Positions 44,446 to 53,085 of a stretch of 64,000 bases of DNA are shown here, piece after piece. Each line of letters begins with the position of its first letter. The stretch's first letter is position 1. The position numbers and the translations under genes are program-made. The notes beneath the pieces were generated by a model. The model saw only the letters and a program-made list of their open reading frames with translations. It had not been told where the DNA came from and ran no database searches. The stretch is from Agreia bicolorata (GTDB lineage Bacteria > Actinomycetota > Actinomycetes > Actinomycetales > Microbacteriaceae), in NCBI RefSeq assembly GCF_000938265.1, contig NZ_JYFC01000004.1, positions 1 to 64,000 on the forward strand, in the 5' to 3' direction.

Positions 44446-45936
44446 GTGGCTGAAACTACCCGGGGCGACAACCCCTCTTCCTCCTCCGCCGCTCCCGTCG
44501 TTTCGCGGCGGGCGTGGCAGGCGCTTATCGTGCTGCTCGCCGGCATGTTCATGGCTTTGCTCGACACCACCATCGTCAACGTGGCGCTGCCGACGATCCG
44601 CACCACGCTCGACGCGAGCGAGGGCACGCTCTCGTGGATCATCTCCGGCTATGCGCTTGCGTTCGGTCTCGCGCTGATTCCCGCCGGCCGCATCGGCGAC
44701 CGCATCGGGCACAAGTGGGTCTTCTTCACCGGCCTCGCCCTGTTCACGATCGCCAGCCTCTTCTGCGGGCTCGCGCAAGACGACGTGCAGCTGGTGATCG
44801 CGCGCGTCGTTCAGGGTCTCGCCGGCGGTGTGTTCGTGCCCGCTGTGACCGCGTTCATCCAGCTGCTCTTCCCCGGTCGCGTGCGCGGCAAGGCCTTCGC
44901 CATCATGGGCGCCGTCATCGGAGTCTCGTCGGCTCTGGGCCCGATCATCGGTGGCCTGCTCATTCAGGCGTTCGGCGAGACCGACGGATGGCGGCTCGTG
45001 TTCTGGGTCAACCTGCCCATCGGCATCGCGACGCTCGTGGCGGCGGCCATCCTGCTGCCGAAGCAGAGCGAGGAGGAGGCGAGCCACGCCGATCGCTCGG
45101 GCCTCGACTGGATCGGACTCGTGCTGGTGTCGGCGAGCCTCATCGCGTTGCTCGTTCCGCTGATCGAGGGCCAGGACACGGGCTGGCCGCTCTGGACCAT
45201 CCTCTCGCTGATCGCGGGCGCGCTGCTGATGGTCGCGTTCGGCGCGTGGGAGGTCGCTTACACGAAGCGCGGACGCAGCCCTCTGGTTCCGCCGCGGCTG
45301 TTCTCGCATCCCGCGTTCACCGGGGGAGTCATCCTCGCCCTGGTCTACTTCGCCGCCTTCACCAGCATCTTCTTCACGATCTCGATCCTCTGGCAGTCGG
45401 GCCTCGGTCACACCGCCCTCGAGTCGGGCATCGTGTCGATTCCGTTCGCGATCGGAAGCATCGTGGGCAGCTCGCAGAGCAACAGACTGACGCAGCGCCT
45501 CGGCCGGACGGTTCTCATCATCGGAACCCTGCTGGTCGTCATCGGTCTTGCCTGGCTGTGGCTCGTGCTGCTGCTGACGAACGCCGCAGACCTCACCAAC
45601 TGGCTGCTCATCGCGCCACTGCTCATCGCCGGTCTCGGCAACGGGCTGTTCATCGCCCCGAACGCGCAGTTCATCGTGGCGACCGTCGACCCGCGTGAGG
45701 CGGGCGCGGCCAGTGGCGTGATCGGTGCCGTGCAGCGCATCGGAAGCGCCGTGGGCATCGCGGTGATCGGCAGCGTATTCTTCGGCAGCCTGGTCATCGG
45801 CGGCAAGACGGCGGATGCGGTGGCCACCGGGTTCACGGATGCCGCGGCCGCCGCGATGGTCGTTTCGCTCGGCTTCGCGGTGCTGGCGTTCATTCTGGTG
45901 TTCGCGCTTCCTCGCCGCACGAACACGGGTCACTAG
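44446..45936 (+). CDS. MFS drug efflux transporter, DHA2 (EmrB/QacA) type
   Basis: This 496-residue exporter probably has 14 helices. The first helix has ALLDTTIVNVALPTI (motif D1). PAGRIGDRIGHKWVFF is motif A and ALGPIIGGLLIQ motif C. The GTG at 44446 has GAAAGG 7 nt upstream; the longer frame from 44425 starts inside that region. It shares subfamily but no close identity with the pump at 1329-2768. No regulator is adjacent: the HxlR gene downstream pairs with the oxidoreductase. Substrate unknown. Confidence 0.85.
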   Translation: MAETTRGDNPSSSSAAPVVSRRAWQALIVLLAGMFMALLDTTIVNVALPTIRTTLDASEGTLSWIISGYALAFGLALIPAGRIGDRIGHKWVFFTGLALFTIASLFCGLAQDDVQLVIARVVQGLAGGVFVPAVTAFIQLLFPGRVRGKAFAIMGAVIGVSSALGPIIGGLLIQAFGETDGWRLVFWVNLPIGIATLVAAAILLPKQSEEEASHADRSGLDWIGLVLVSASLIALLVPLIEGQDTGWPLWTILSLIAGALLMVAFGAWEVAYTKRGRSPLVPPRLFSHPAFTGGVILALVYFAAFTSIFFTISILWQSGLGHTALESGIVSIPFAIGSIVGSSQSNRLTQRLGRTVLIIGTLLVVIGLAWLWLVLLLTNAADLTNWLLIAPLLIAGLGNGLFIAPNAQFIVATVDPREAGAASGVIGAVQRIGSAVGIAVIGSVFFGSLVIGGKTADAVATGFTDAAAAAMVVSLGFAVLAFILVFALPRRTNTGH

Positions 45937-45955
45937 CGCCGCAGCACGCCCGGTG

Positions 45956-46021
45956 TCCGCGCCCGTTCGGCGCATCCGCTACCGGACGACCGGGCGCGGA
46001 TGTACCAATGGGGCGCGGATG
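45956..46021. repeat. GGGCGCGGATG repeats forming an inverted and direct set
   Basis: In the gap between the efflux gene and the convergent HxlR gene, TCCGCGCCCG (45956-45965) pairs with CGGGCGCGGA (45991-46000) across 25 nt. GGGCGCGGATG then recurs as a direct repeat at 46011-46021. It probably ends transcription from both sides as a bidirectional hairpin. Confidence 0.55.
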
Positions 46022-46035
46022 CCGCGCGAGGCGTG

Positions 46036-46425
46036 CTACGCGCGGGCCTCGTCGTAGGTGGCGCGTGACGTGCCGATGTCGGGGGCGGATGCCTCGAGCA
46101 GGTCGGCGAGGGTGCGCAGGTTCTCGGCGACGAGGGTGCCGAGCGCGGTGAGGGAGTACTCCACGCGGGGCGGAATGGTCGAGTGCACCTCGCGGGTGAC
46201 CATTCCGTCGCGCTCGAGAGTCTGCAGTGTCTGCGAGAGCATTTTCTCGCTGACTCCCTCGACCTTGCGCCGCAGTGCGTTGAAGCGGAAGTCGCCTTCG
46301 CCGAGCGCGAGAAGGGCCAGGCTCGACCACTTCGTCGAGACGTCTTCGAGGGCCGCGCGCGAGGTGCAGTCGCGCGCGAAGACAGAGGTTACGAGCTCGT
46401 TGCTCGGAGTTTCCTGATCTGTCAT
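46036..46425 (-). CDS. HxlR-family winged-helix regulator
   Basis: This 129-residue MarR-like regulator has the HxlR core: FARDCTSRAALEDVSTKWSSLALLALGEGDFRFNALRRKVEGVSEKMLSQTLQTLERDGMVTREVHSTIPPRVEYSLTALG in outline. A Cys after RD (residue about 20) is shared with redox-sensing members such as QorR/YodB. The ATG at 46425 is preceded by AGGGG. It is divergent from an NAD(P)H-binding quinone-reductase-like gene 89 bp away and probably represses it until quinone or electrophile stress. GTACTGTGTAATAGTTAGTG in the gap is a candidate operator. Confidence 0.85.
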   Translation of the reverse strand: MTDQETPSNELVTSVFARDCTSRAALEDVSTKWSSLALLALGEGDFRFNALRRKVEGVSEKMLSQTLQTLERDGMVTREVHSTIPPRVEYSLTALGTLVAENLRTLADLLEASAPDIGTSRATYDEARA

Positions 46426-46514
46426 GCCCCTATCGTAGCGCGCGCTGCGCATTCGTGGGTACTGTGTAATAGTTAGTGCTACACGAACGAAAGCCTTTGA
46501 GAAGGAGCAACATC

Positions 46515-47375
46515 ATGACCACCTACGCCGTCACCGGAGCATCAGGACCGTTTGGGCGCCACGCTATCGCCTCACTCATCGAGTCGGGAGTCGCTGCGGG
46601 CGACATCGTCGCCCTCGTTCGCACCCCGTCGAAGGTCGCCGACCTCGCAGAGCAGGGCGTCGAGGTGCGCACCGCCGATTACTCCGCTCCCGACACTCTC
46701 GCCGGCGCGCTCGCCGGCGTCGATGCGCTGCTGCTGGTCTCCGGCAGCGAGGTGGGCCAGCGCGTCGCGCAGCACACCAACGTGATCGAGGCGGCGAAGG
46801 CCGCCGGTGTCTCACGCATCGTCTACACGAGCGTGCTGCGTGCCGACACCACCGAGCTCGTTCTGGCCCCTGAGCACAAGGCGACCGAAGAGGCGCTGCG
46901 GGCATCCGGTGTCGCCTTCACCATTCTGCGCAACGGCTGGTACATCGAGAACTATCTCGGTCAGGTCGAGCAGTACCGCGCTACGGGAGAGATCGTCGGA
47001 GCGTCGGGCGACGGTCGCGTCTCGGCTGCGACTCGCGCAGACTTCGCGGCCGCCGCAGCGGCGGCGCTCGTGCAGCAGGGCCACGAGAACGCTGTCTACG
47101 AGCTGGGTGGGGCTCCCGCGTTCACGATGAGCGACCTCGCGGCGGCGCTGTCGTCGGCGACCGGCACGACCATCGTCTATCGCGATGTCACCCCAGAAGA
47201 GAACACGGCGATCCTCGAGAGCGTCGGACTCGACGCCGGAACCGCAGGCTTCGTGACCGCCCTTGAGGTTGCGACGAGCCGCGGTGACCTGTTCACCGAA
47301 TCCCGAGACCTGCAGCGGCTTCTCGGGCGCGAGAGCACGCCTCTTGTCGACGCTATCGCGGCCGCGGTCAAGTAG
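46515..47375 (+). CDS. NAD(P)H-binding quinone oxidoreductase-like protein (NmrA/QorB family)
   Basis: This 286-residue atypical SDR has the N-terminal motif VTGASGPFGRHAIASL and the NmrA/QOR2-type pattern VALVRTPSKVADLAEQGVEVRTADYSAPDTLAGALAGVDALLLVSGSE, with FTILRNGWYIENYL later. It lacks a classic YxxxK site, as in NmrA-like and QOR2 proteins that reduce quinones with NADPH. AAGGAG lies 7 nt before the ATG. The divergent HxlR regulator is the likely controller. A 57-nt palindrome follows 13 nt after the stop. Confidence 0.84.
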   Translation: MTTYAVTGASGPFGRHAIASLIESGVAAGDIVALVRTPSKVADLAEQGVEVRTADYSAPDTLAGALAGVDALLLVSGSEVGQRVAQHTNVIEAAKAAGVSRIVYTSVLRADTTELVLAPEHKATEEALRASGVAFTILRNGWYIENYLGQVEQYRATGEIVGASGDGRVSAATRADFAAAAAAALVQQGHENAVYELGGAPAFTMSDLAAALSSATGTTIVYRDVTPEENTAILESVGLDAGTAGFVTALEVATSRGDLFTESRDLQRLLGRESTPLVDAIAAAVK

Positions 47376-47388
47376 CGCCAGCGCGAAC

Positions 47389-47445
47389 GCGGGAGTTCCC
47401 GCCCAGCGCCGTGGCCCAGCCACCGCGCTCGGCAGGAACCCCCGC
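47389..47445. repeat. 57-nt near-perfect palindrome between the quinone reductase gene and oleA
   Basis: The arms are GCGGGAGTTCCCGCC (47389-47403) and GGCAGGAACCCCCGC (47431-47445), 13 of 15 paired. The inner arms AGCGCCGTGGC (47405-47415) and GCCACCGCGCT (47419-47429) are 10 of 11 paired around CCA. The structure is exactly symmetrical about 47417. No T run follows. It may end transcription of the upstream gene or be a mobile palindromic element. Confidence 0.85.
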
Positions 47446-47564
47446 GCCGGGGCAGTGAGAGTCAAGCAGGGCAACCCCCAGCTTGTGAGGAACTAAACTC
47501 TCCTGTGGACGATCGCTCAGTTTGCGAGCCGCACCCCACGAACACAACTCGATAGGAACCTCCG

Positions 47565-48587
47565 TTGGACGGAAACGCTACGACGACTCACCGCAATGTC
47601 GCACTTCTGTCGGTCGCAACCACCATGGCGACCCGAATCACGACATCAGCCGAGATCGATCGTCGCCTCGCTCCCTCGCTCAAACGCCTCAAGCTTCCCA
47701 CCGGGCTCCTGCAGCGCGTCGCCGGAGTGCACGAGCGACGCAACTGGGGCGAGGGCCAGACCTTCGACGATGCCGCCATCGAGGCGGGCAAGAAGGCACT
47801 CGCCGAGGCGGGCATCCGGCCCGACCAGGTGGGCCTGCTCATCAACACCTCGGTGACCCGCAAGCATCTCGAGCCGTCGGTCGCTGTGCGCATCCATCAC
47901 GGTCTGGGGTTGCCGAGCTCGGCCACCAACTTCGACATCGCCAACGCCTGCCTCGGATTCGTGAACGGCATGGCGCTCGCGGGCCAGCTCATCGACGCGG
48001 GCCAGATCGACTACGCGGTGATCATCGACGGCGAAGATGCCGACGAGATCCAGGTCAACACCATCGAGCGCCTGGGCCGCGAGGGCATCAAGCGCAAGGA
48101 CTTCATGAGCGAGTTCGCGAGCCTCACACTGGGCTCGGGGGCCGCGGCGGCCGTGATCGGCCGGGCCGACCTGCATCCGGAGGGCCATCGCATGCTCGGC
48201 GGCATCACCCGCGCGGCCACCCAGTTCAACGACCTCTGCGTCGGAAGCGTCGACGGCATGTTCACCGACGCGAAGGCGCTGCTCAAGGGCGGCATGGAGC
48301 TCGTGGTCAGCGCCTGGAAAGACGCCAAGCGCCAATGGAGCTGGTCGCACATGGACCGCTACATCATGCACCAGGTCTCGTCGGTGCACACCAACGCCAT
48401 CGTCAAGGCCGCGAACCTCGACGCGACCCGCGTTCCCGTGACCTTCCCCCTGCTCGGCAACGTCGGCCCCGCGTCGATTCCGATCACGCTCGCTCAAGAG
48501 GCCTCGAAGCTCGTGCGCGGCAATCGCGTTCTGCTGATGGGCGTCGGCTCGGGCCTCAACACCTCCATGATGGAGATCGCCTGGTGA
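47565..48587 (+). CDS. oleA: OleA, long-chain thiolase-fold condensing enzyme
   Basis: This 340-residue thiolase-superfamily (KAS III-like) enzyme condenses two fatty acyl-CoAs head to head to a beta-keto acid, the first step of long-chain olefin synthesis. The catalytic Cys is in NFDIANACLGFVNGM, the His in YIMHQVSSVHTNAI and the Asn in LLGNVGPASIP. Its N-terminal SAEIDRRLAPSLKRLKLPTGLLQRVAGVHERR matches OleA rather than FabH. The start is TTG at 47565 with AGGA 7 nt upstream. The stop overlaps the GTG of the fused oleBC gene (GTGA), and oleD follows, which confirms the assignment. Confidence 0.9.
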   Translation: MDGNATTTHRNVALLSVATTMATRITTSAEIDRRLAPSLKRLKLPTGLLQRVAGVHERRNWGEGQTFDDAAIEAGKKALAEAGIRPDQVGLLINTSVTRKHLEPSVAVRIHHGLGLPSSATNFDIANACLGFVNGMALAGQLIDAGQIDYAVIIDGEDADEIQVNTIERLGREGIKRKDFMSEFASLTLGSGAAAAVIGRADLHPEGHRMLGGITRAATQFNDLCVGSVDGMFTDAKALLKGGMELVVSAWKDAKRQWSWSHMDRYIMHQVSSVHTNAIVKAANLDATRVPVTFPLLGNVGPASIPITLAQEASKLVRGNRVLLMGVGSGLNTSMMEIAW

Positions 48588-51337
48588 GTCACGGTTCCTC
48601 CCGCCTGCCCCGGTCGGCGGGTCGCACCGCACCCGCATCGCTTCCCCCGGCAGGTCTGCCGGGCATGGATGCGCGATTCTCGCGTCTCGTTACGGTTGCC
48701 GACGGCGACTCCGGTCGTTCGGCCACCTGGCACCTGCTCGACAACGGTCCCGTGCTCGACGAGCTCGGCGTGACGCCTGTGGGAACGCTGCTCTGCGTTC
48801 ACGGCAACCCCACCTGGTCGTATCTGTGGCGTGGGCTCGTGGCCGCCGCGACGGATGCCGCCACCACGGCCGCAGAGACAGGCTCCGGCTTGGTCTCGAG
48901 TGGCGTGTGGCGGGTCGTCGCCGTCGACCAGCTAGAGATGGGCTTCTCGGAGCGCACGGGCACCGAGCGTGGGCTAGAGCGCCGGGTCGCCGATCTCTCG
49001 GCTCTCACAGATGCCCTCGAGCTCACCGGCCCCGTCGTCACCGTCGGCCATGACTGGGGCGGCGTCGTCTCGATGGGCTGGGCGGTCGACCACTCCGAGC
49101 TGCTCGCCGGCGTCGTGCTGCTGAACACCGCGATTCACCAGCCCGAAGACCGGGCCATCCCGTGGCCGCTGCGCCTTACTCTGCAGCGCGGCATGCTGGG
49201 GCGCGCGACCGTGGCAACGCCCGCCTTTCTCGAGACGACGCTGGCGCTCGCGCATCCGGCGCTCGCCGCCGACGTCAAGAACGGATACCGGGCGCCCTAC
49301 CGCTCCGCCGACAGGCGAGGCGGCATCGGCGCGTTCGTGGCCGACATCCCGGTCGACGAGCAGCACCGCTCGTGGAACGAGCTCGAGCGCATCGCCGCCG
49401 GAGTGCGCGAGCTCGGTGTTCCTTCGCTCATGCTGTGGGGGCCGCGAGACCCGATCTTCTCCGACACGTATCTCGACGATCTCGCCGAGCGGATGCCGCA
49501 GGCCGACATCCACAGGTTCGAGGGCGCCGGGCACATGATCGCGGAGGACGTGGAGTACGCGCCGGTTGTTCTGGGCTGGCTGGAGGCCCGTTCCCTGAGC
49601 CTGTCGAAGGGAACCGATTCCGTCGACGAGCTCCCCGTCGACAAGCTCAGGGAACAAAAGGCTTCGAAGCGACCCCTCTGGAGCGTGCTTGACGAGCTGC
49701 GCGGCAGCACCGATATCGCGCTCGTCGACATGAAGCCTTACCGCGCCGTCTCGTGGAGGCTGCTGTCGAGGCGGGTGCGCCAGCTTGCCGCCGGCCTCGT
49801 GCGCGCAGGAGTCAAGCCCGGCGACCGCGTCTCCCTTCTCATCCCGCCGAGCGCCGACCTCACCGCGGTGCTCTACGCCTGCCTGCGCATCGGCGCGGTC
49901 GTGGTCGTCGCCGACGCGGGCCTCGGCCTGCCGGGCCTGACCCGCGCCGTGCGCGGCGCCCGCCCCGACCACGTGATCGGCGCCCTCCCAGGACTCACTG
50001 TGGCCCGCGCGTTCTCCTGGCCCGGCCAGAAGATCTCCACCGCCACGCTTCCCCTGCCCACCGCGCTCGCACTCGGCGTGCGTCACTCCCTCGGCGAAAT
50101 CGCGCGGCTGGGAGCCGACGAATCTCTGCCCGAGCCGCCCGCGGCATCCGCTGTGGCCGCCGTTCTCTTCACGTCGGGATCGACGGGGCCGGCCAAGGGC
50201 GTCGTGTACACGCACGCCCAGCTCGAGGCCGTGCGTGACGCCCTCTCGTCGCAGTACGACATCGGCGTGGGCACCGGCCTCGTCGCCGGATTCGCTCCCT
50301 TCGCCCTGCTCGGCCCTGCCCTCGGTGCCCGCTCGGTCACCCCCGACATGAATGTCACCTCGCCGCGCACGCTCACCGCGAAGGCCACGGCCGAGGCCGC
50401 GGCGGCGGTGGATGCGTCGGTCGTCTTTCTCTCACCGGCCGCGCTCGCGAACGTGGTCGCCACCTCGGATGCCCTGGGCCTCGCCGACACCGCGGCCCTC
50501 GCGGGCGTGAAGACCTTTCTCTCGGCCGGCGCCCCCGTGCCCGAGTCGCTGCTTGCGGCGGCCGGTCGCCTGATGCCGAACGCCACCCCGCACACCCCCT
50601 ACGGCATGACCGAGGGACTGCTCATGACCGACATCACGCTCGAGGGCATCCGCGCTGCCGCAGACGATGCCGCCGCGCTGCCCGATGGCGAGCACGCCGG
50701 CGGCGTCTGCGTCGGAGCTCCCGCAGGGTCGGTGCGCGTGCGCATCGCGGCTCTCGACGAGAATGGGATGCCCGGTGGCGAGCCGAGCGAGCAGCCGGGT
50801 GTCACGGGTGAGATCGTGCTCTCGGCTCCGCACCTGAAACAGTCATACGACAGGCTCTGGGCGACGAACCGCGTGGCGGACGCCGACTCGGTTCCGGCCT
50901 CGGCCGGCGACCAGGGCGAGAGGTGGCACCGCACCGGAGACGTCGGACATCTCGACTCCGCCGGACGCCTCTGGGTGGAGGGCCGCCTTCCCCACGTGAT
51001 CGTCACGGCCGCCGGAGTGATCACCCCGGTCGGTCCCGAGCAGAAGATCGAGTCGCTGCTCGGAGTGAACAGGGCGGCCCTCGCCGGCATCGGCCCTCGC
51101 GGCACGCAGCAGCTCGTCGCCGTGCTCGAGACCGAGCCTGCCGCGAGCCGCCCTGCCGCGCTCGGCGACAGCGAGCTGGCAGCGGCCGTTCGCCACGCGA
51201 CAGGGCTCGACATCGCGGCGGTGCTGGTCGTCGCCGCCCTGCCCACCGACATTCGGCACAACTCGAAGATCGACCGCTCGGCCCTGTCGCGCTGGGCCGA
51301 GGGTGTGCTCTCGGGCGCGAAGTTGAGCGCGCCGTGA
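48584..51337 (+). CDS. oleBC: OleBC fusion: beta-lactone decarboxylase plus beta-lactone synthetase
   Basis: This 917-residue fusion, as known from Micrococcus and other actinobacteria, joins OleB and OleC. OleB (residues about 30-330) is an alpha/beta-hydrolase of the haloalkane dehalogenase type with HGNPTWSY, nucleophile Asp in GHDWGGVV and His in FEGAGHMI; it removes CO2 from the beta-lactone to give the cis-olefin. OleC (about 365-917) is an AMP-ligase-like beta-lactone synthetase with LFTSGSTGPAKGVVYTH, TPYGMTEG and HRTGDVGHLDSAGRLW. The linker (residues about 335-358) is encoded by an inverted pair of the CCCTGAGC-type repeat. It overlaps oleA and oleD by GTGA at both ends. Confidence 0.9.
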   Translation: MSHGSSRLPRSAGRTAPASLPPAGLPGMDARFSRLVTVADGDSGRSATWHLLDNGPVLDELGVTPVGTLLCVHGNPTWSYLWRGLVAAATDAATTAAETGSGLVSSGVWRVVAVDQLEMGFSERTGTERGLERRVADLSALTDALELTGPVVTVGHDWGGVVSMGWAVDHSELLAGVVLLNTAIHQPEDRAIPWPLRLTLQRGMLGRATVATPAFLETTLALAHPALAADVKNGYRAPYRSADRRGGIGAFVADIPVDEQHRSWNELERIAAGVRELGVPSLMLWGPRDPIFSDTYLDDLAERMPQADIHRFEGAGHMIAEDVEYAPVVLGWLEARSLSLSKGTDSVDELPVDKLREQKASKRPLWSVLDELRGSTDIALVDMKPYRAVSWRLLSRRVRQLAAGLVRAGVKPGDRVSLLIPPSADLTAVLYACLRIGAVVVVADAGLGLPGLTRAVRGARPDHVIGALPGLTVARAFSWPGQKISTATLPLPTALALGVRHSLGEIARLGADESLPEPPAASAVAAVLFTSGSTGPAKGVVYTHAQLEAVRDALSSQYDIGVGTGLVAGFAPFALLGPALGARSVTPDMNVTSPRTLTAKATAEAAAAVDASVVFLSPAALANVVATSDALGLADTAALAGVKTFLSAGAPVPESLLAAAGRLMPNATPHTPYGMTEGLLMTDITLEGIRAAADDAAALPDGEHAGGVCVGAPAGSVRVRIAALDENGMPGGEPSEQPGVTGEIVLSAPHLKQSYDRLWATNRVADADSVPASAGDQGERWHRTGDVGHLDSAGRLWVEGRLPHVIVTAAGVITPVGPEQKIESLLGVNRAALAGIGPRGTQQLVAVLETEPAASRPAALGDSELAAAVRHATGLDIAAVLVVAALPTDIRHNSKIDRSALSRWAEGVLSGAKLSAP
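49588..49655. repeat. Inverted repeat pair translated as the OleB-OleC linker
   Basis: A forward copy (49588-49611, core CCCTGAGCCTGTCGAAGGG) and a reverse copy (49634-49655, core CGTCGACAAGCTCAGGG) match each other over 22 bp with two mismatches. They lie 22 nt apart in frame inside oleBC and encode SLSLSKG and DKLRE. Confidence 0.85.
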
Positions 51338-52311
51338 GGGTTCTCGTCACGGGAGCCAGCGGCTTTCTCGGCGGAGCCGTCGCGCGCGAGATTGCCGTCG
51401 CCGGGCACGAGGTGCGCACGTTCCAGCGGCGGCCATCCGGTGTCGACGGTGTCGACGACGTTCTTGGGTCGCTGACCTCGACGGCCGACGTCGCGCGGGC
51501 CGTCGAGGGCATGGATGCCGTGGTGCACCTGGCCGCGAAGGTCTCGTTGGCGGGCGACCCGGCCGAGTTCGAGGCCGTGAACGTCGAGGGCACCCGCGCT
51601 CTTCTCGCATCGATGCGCGACGCAGGAGTCGGCCGCCTCGTGTTCGTGTCGTCGCCGTCGGTGGCGCACGCCGGGGCATCCATCGTCGGCGACGACGCGC
51701 AGCCGGCCGACCCTCGGCACGCGCGCGGCGAGTACGCCCGCACGAAGGCGCTCGCGGAGCTGCTGGCGCTGGGGTCCGACTCCGGGTCGCTGCGGGTGGT
51801 CGCCGTGCGGCCGCACCTGGTGTGGGGACCGGGCGACACGCAGCTCGTCGAGCGCATTGTCGAGCGGGCGCGTGCGGGCAGGCTTCCCCTGCTCGATCGT
51901 GGCGCCGCCCTGATCGACTCGACGTACATCGACAACGCGGCCTCCGCGATCGCCGCCGCCCTCGAACGAGTCGACGAGGTGCACGGCAATGCCTACGTGA
52001 TCACCAACGGTGAGCCGCGGCCGGTGGCCGAGCTGCTGGGCGGAATCTGCGCGGCGGCAGGCGTTGCCGCGCCCGCGTGGAGCGTTCCGGCGGGCGTCGC
52101 CCGTGCCGCCGGTTCTCTGATCGAGGTGGTGTGGCGCGTCAAGCCGGGAGCGGACGAGCCCCCGATGACGCGCTTTCTTGCTGAGCAGCTGTCGACGGCG
52201 CACTGGTTCGACCAGCGCCGCACCCGCTCGGAGCTGCAATGGCGGCCCGCGGTGAGCCTCGACGAGGGGCTGCGGCGGCTGGCTGGGCACTACTCCGCTA
52301 CTCCGCGCTGA
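51334..52311 (+). CDS. oleD: OleD, NADPH-dependent 2-alkyl-3-ketoacid reductase
   Basis: This 325-residue extended SDR reduces the OleA product to a 2-alkyl-3-hydroxy acid, the substrate of OleC. It has the Rossmann motif VTGASGFLGGAVAREI, VHLAAKVSLAGDPAEFEAVNVEGTRALL, a serine in FVSSPSV and the catalytic Tyr-x-x-x-Lys in YARTKALAE. VRPHLVWGPGDTQLVERIVERARAGRLPLLDRGAALIDSTYIDNAA is typical of 3-beta-HSD/OleD proteins. The GTG at 51334 overlaps the oleBC stop. It completes the oleA-oleBC-oleD operon. Confidence 0.9.
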   Translation: MRVLVTGASGFLGGAVAREIAVAGHEVRTFQRRPSGVDGVDDVLGSLTSTADVARAVEGMDAVVHLAAKVSLAGDPAEFEAVNVEGTRALLASMRDAGVGRLVFVSSPSVAHAGASIVGDDAQPADPRHARGEYARTKALAELLALGSDSGSLRVVAVRPHLVWGPGDTQLVERIVERARAGRLPLLDRGAALIDSTYIDNAASAIAAALERVDEVHGNAYVITNGEPRPVAELLGGICAAAGVAAPAWSVPAGVARAAGSLIEVVWRVKPGADEPPMTRFLAEQLSTAHWFDQRRTRSELQWRPAVSLDEGLRRLAGHYSATPR

Positions 52312-52316
52312 GCGGT

Positions 52317-52369
52317 CCGTTGCCTGAGCTTGTCGAAGGGGTGCGTCTCGACAGGCTCGACGAGCGGGG
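52317..52369. repeat. Inverted pair of CCCTGAGC-type repeats after oleD
   Basis: A forward copy (52317-52341, with TTGCCTGAGCTTGTCGAAGG) is followed by a degenerate reverse copy (52344-52369, CTCGACAGGCTCGACGAGCG). They form a hairpin at the end of the ole operon, immediately before the promoter of the next gene. Confidence 0.75.
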
Positions 52370-52385
52370 CCGGTAATCTCGAAGG

Positions 52386-53042
52386 ATGCGTCTATTGCTG
52401 ATCCGTCATGGCCAGACCCCGTCGAACATCATCGGGGCCCTCGACACCGCGATCCCCGGCCCCGGCCTCACCGAGCTCGGTCTCGAGCAGGCAGACGCCG
52501 TTCCCGCCGGCCTCGTCGCCGAGCCGATCGGAGCGATCTTCGCCTCGACGCAGCTGCGTGCCCAGCTCACCGCTGCTCCGCTCGCCGAGGCCCGCGGCCT
52601 CACGGTAGAGATCCGCGCAGGCCTTCGCGAGGTGGATGCAGGTGACCTCGAGATGCGCAACGACACCGATGCCGTGCGCACCTACATGGAGACCGTCATC
52701 GCCTGGGCCGACGGCGATGTCGACCGCCGGATGCCCGGGGCCGAGTCGGGCGTCGAGGTGTACACCCGCTACGACGAGGTCATCGCGGAGGCCGCGGCCA
52801 CCGGCTTCCCCGCCGTCGCGATCGTGTCGCACGGTGCGATCATCCGTTCCTGGGTGGGCGCCCGCGCCGAGAACGTGAGCGCCGACTTCTCTGCCGAACA
52901 CTCGCTCAGCAATACAGGCGTCGTTGTGCTCGAGGGCACCCCGGAGTCGGGCTGGCGCGCGCTCACCTGGATGGGCCAGGCCATCGGTGGCTCGGCGGTC
53001 GACGACGCTGCCCACGCCGGCCCGGCATCCGAAACCCGCTGA
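52386..53042 (+). CDS. Histidine phosphatase superfamily protein (phosphoglycerate mutase-like)
   Basis: This 218-residue cytoplasmic phosphatase starts LLLIRHGQTPSN, the RHG motif with the phospho-acceptor His. The second His is in IVSHGAIIRSW, and ASTQLRAQLTAAPLAEARGL and GLREVDAGDLEMRN supply further phosphate contacts. The substrate is not identifiable; relatives act on phosphoglycerate, sugar phosphates or other metabolites. TAATCT lies exactly 6 nt before the ATG without a usable Shine-Dalgarno (leaderless candidate). Confidence 0.83.
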   Translation: MRLLLIRHGQTPSNIIGALDTAIPGPGLTELGLEQADAVPAGLVAEPIGAIFASTQLRAQLTAAPLAEARGLTVEIRAGLREVDAGDLEMRNDTDAVRTYMETVIAWADGDVDRRMPGAESGVEVYTRYDEVIAEAAATGFPAVAIVSHGAIIRSWVGARAENVSADFSAEHSLSNTGVVVLEGTPESGWRALTWMGQAIGGSAVDDAAHAGPASETR

Positions 53043-53085
53043 CCCCGCGCACCCTCTCATCCTTCTGACCCTGAACGGAGCACTC

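Noticed and set aside
47522-48583. A 1271-codon open frame (47522-51337) reading through oleA into oleBC
   Set aside because: The first about 354 codons run in a second frame across oleA, are Arg/His/Pro-rich and match no family. They are a high-GC shadow; oleBC starts at the GTG 48584 overlapping the oleA stop.
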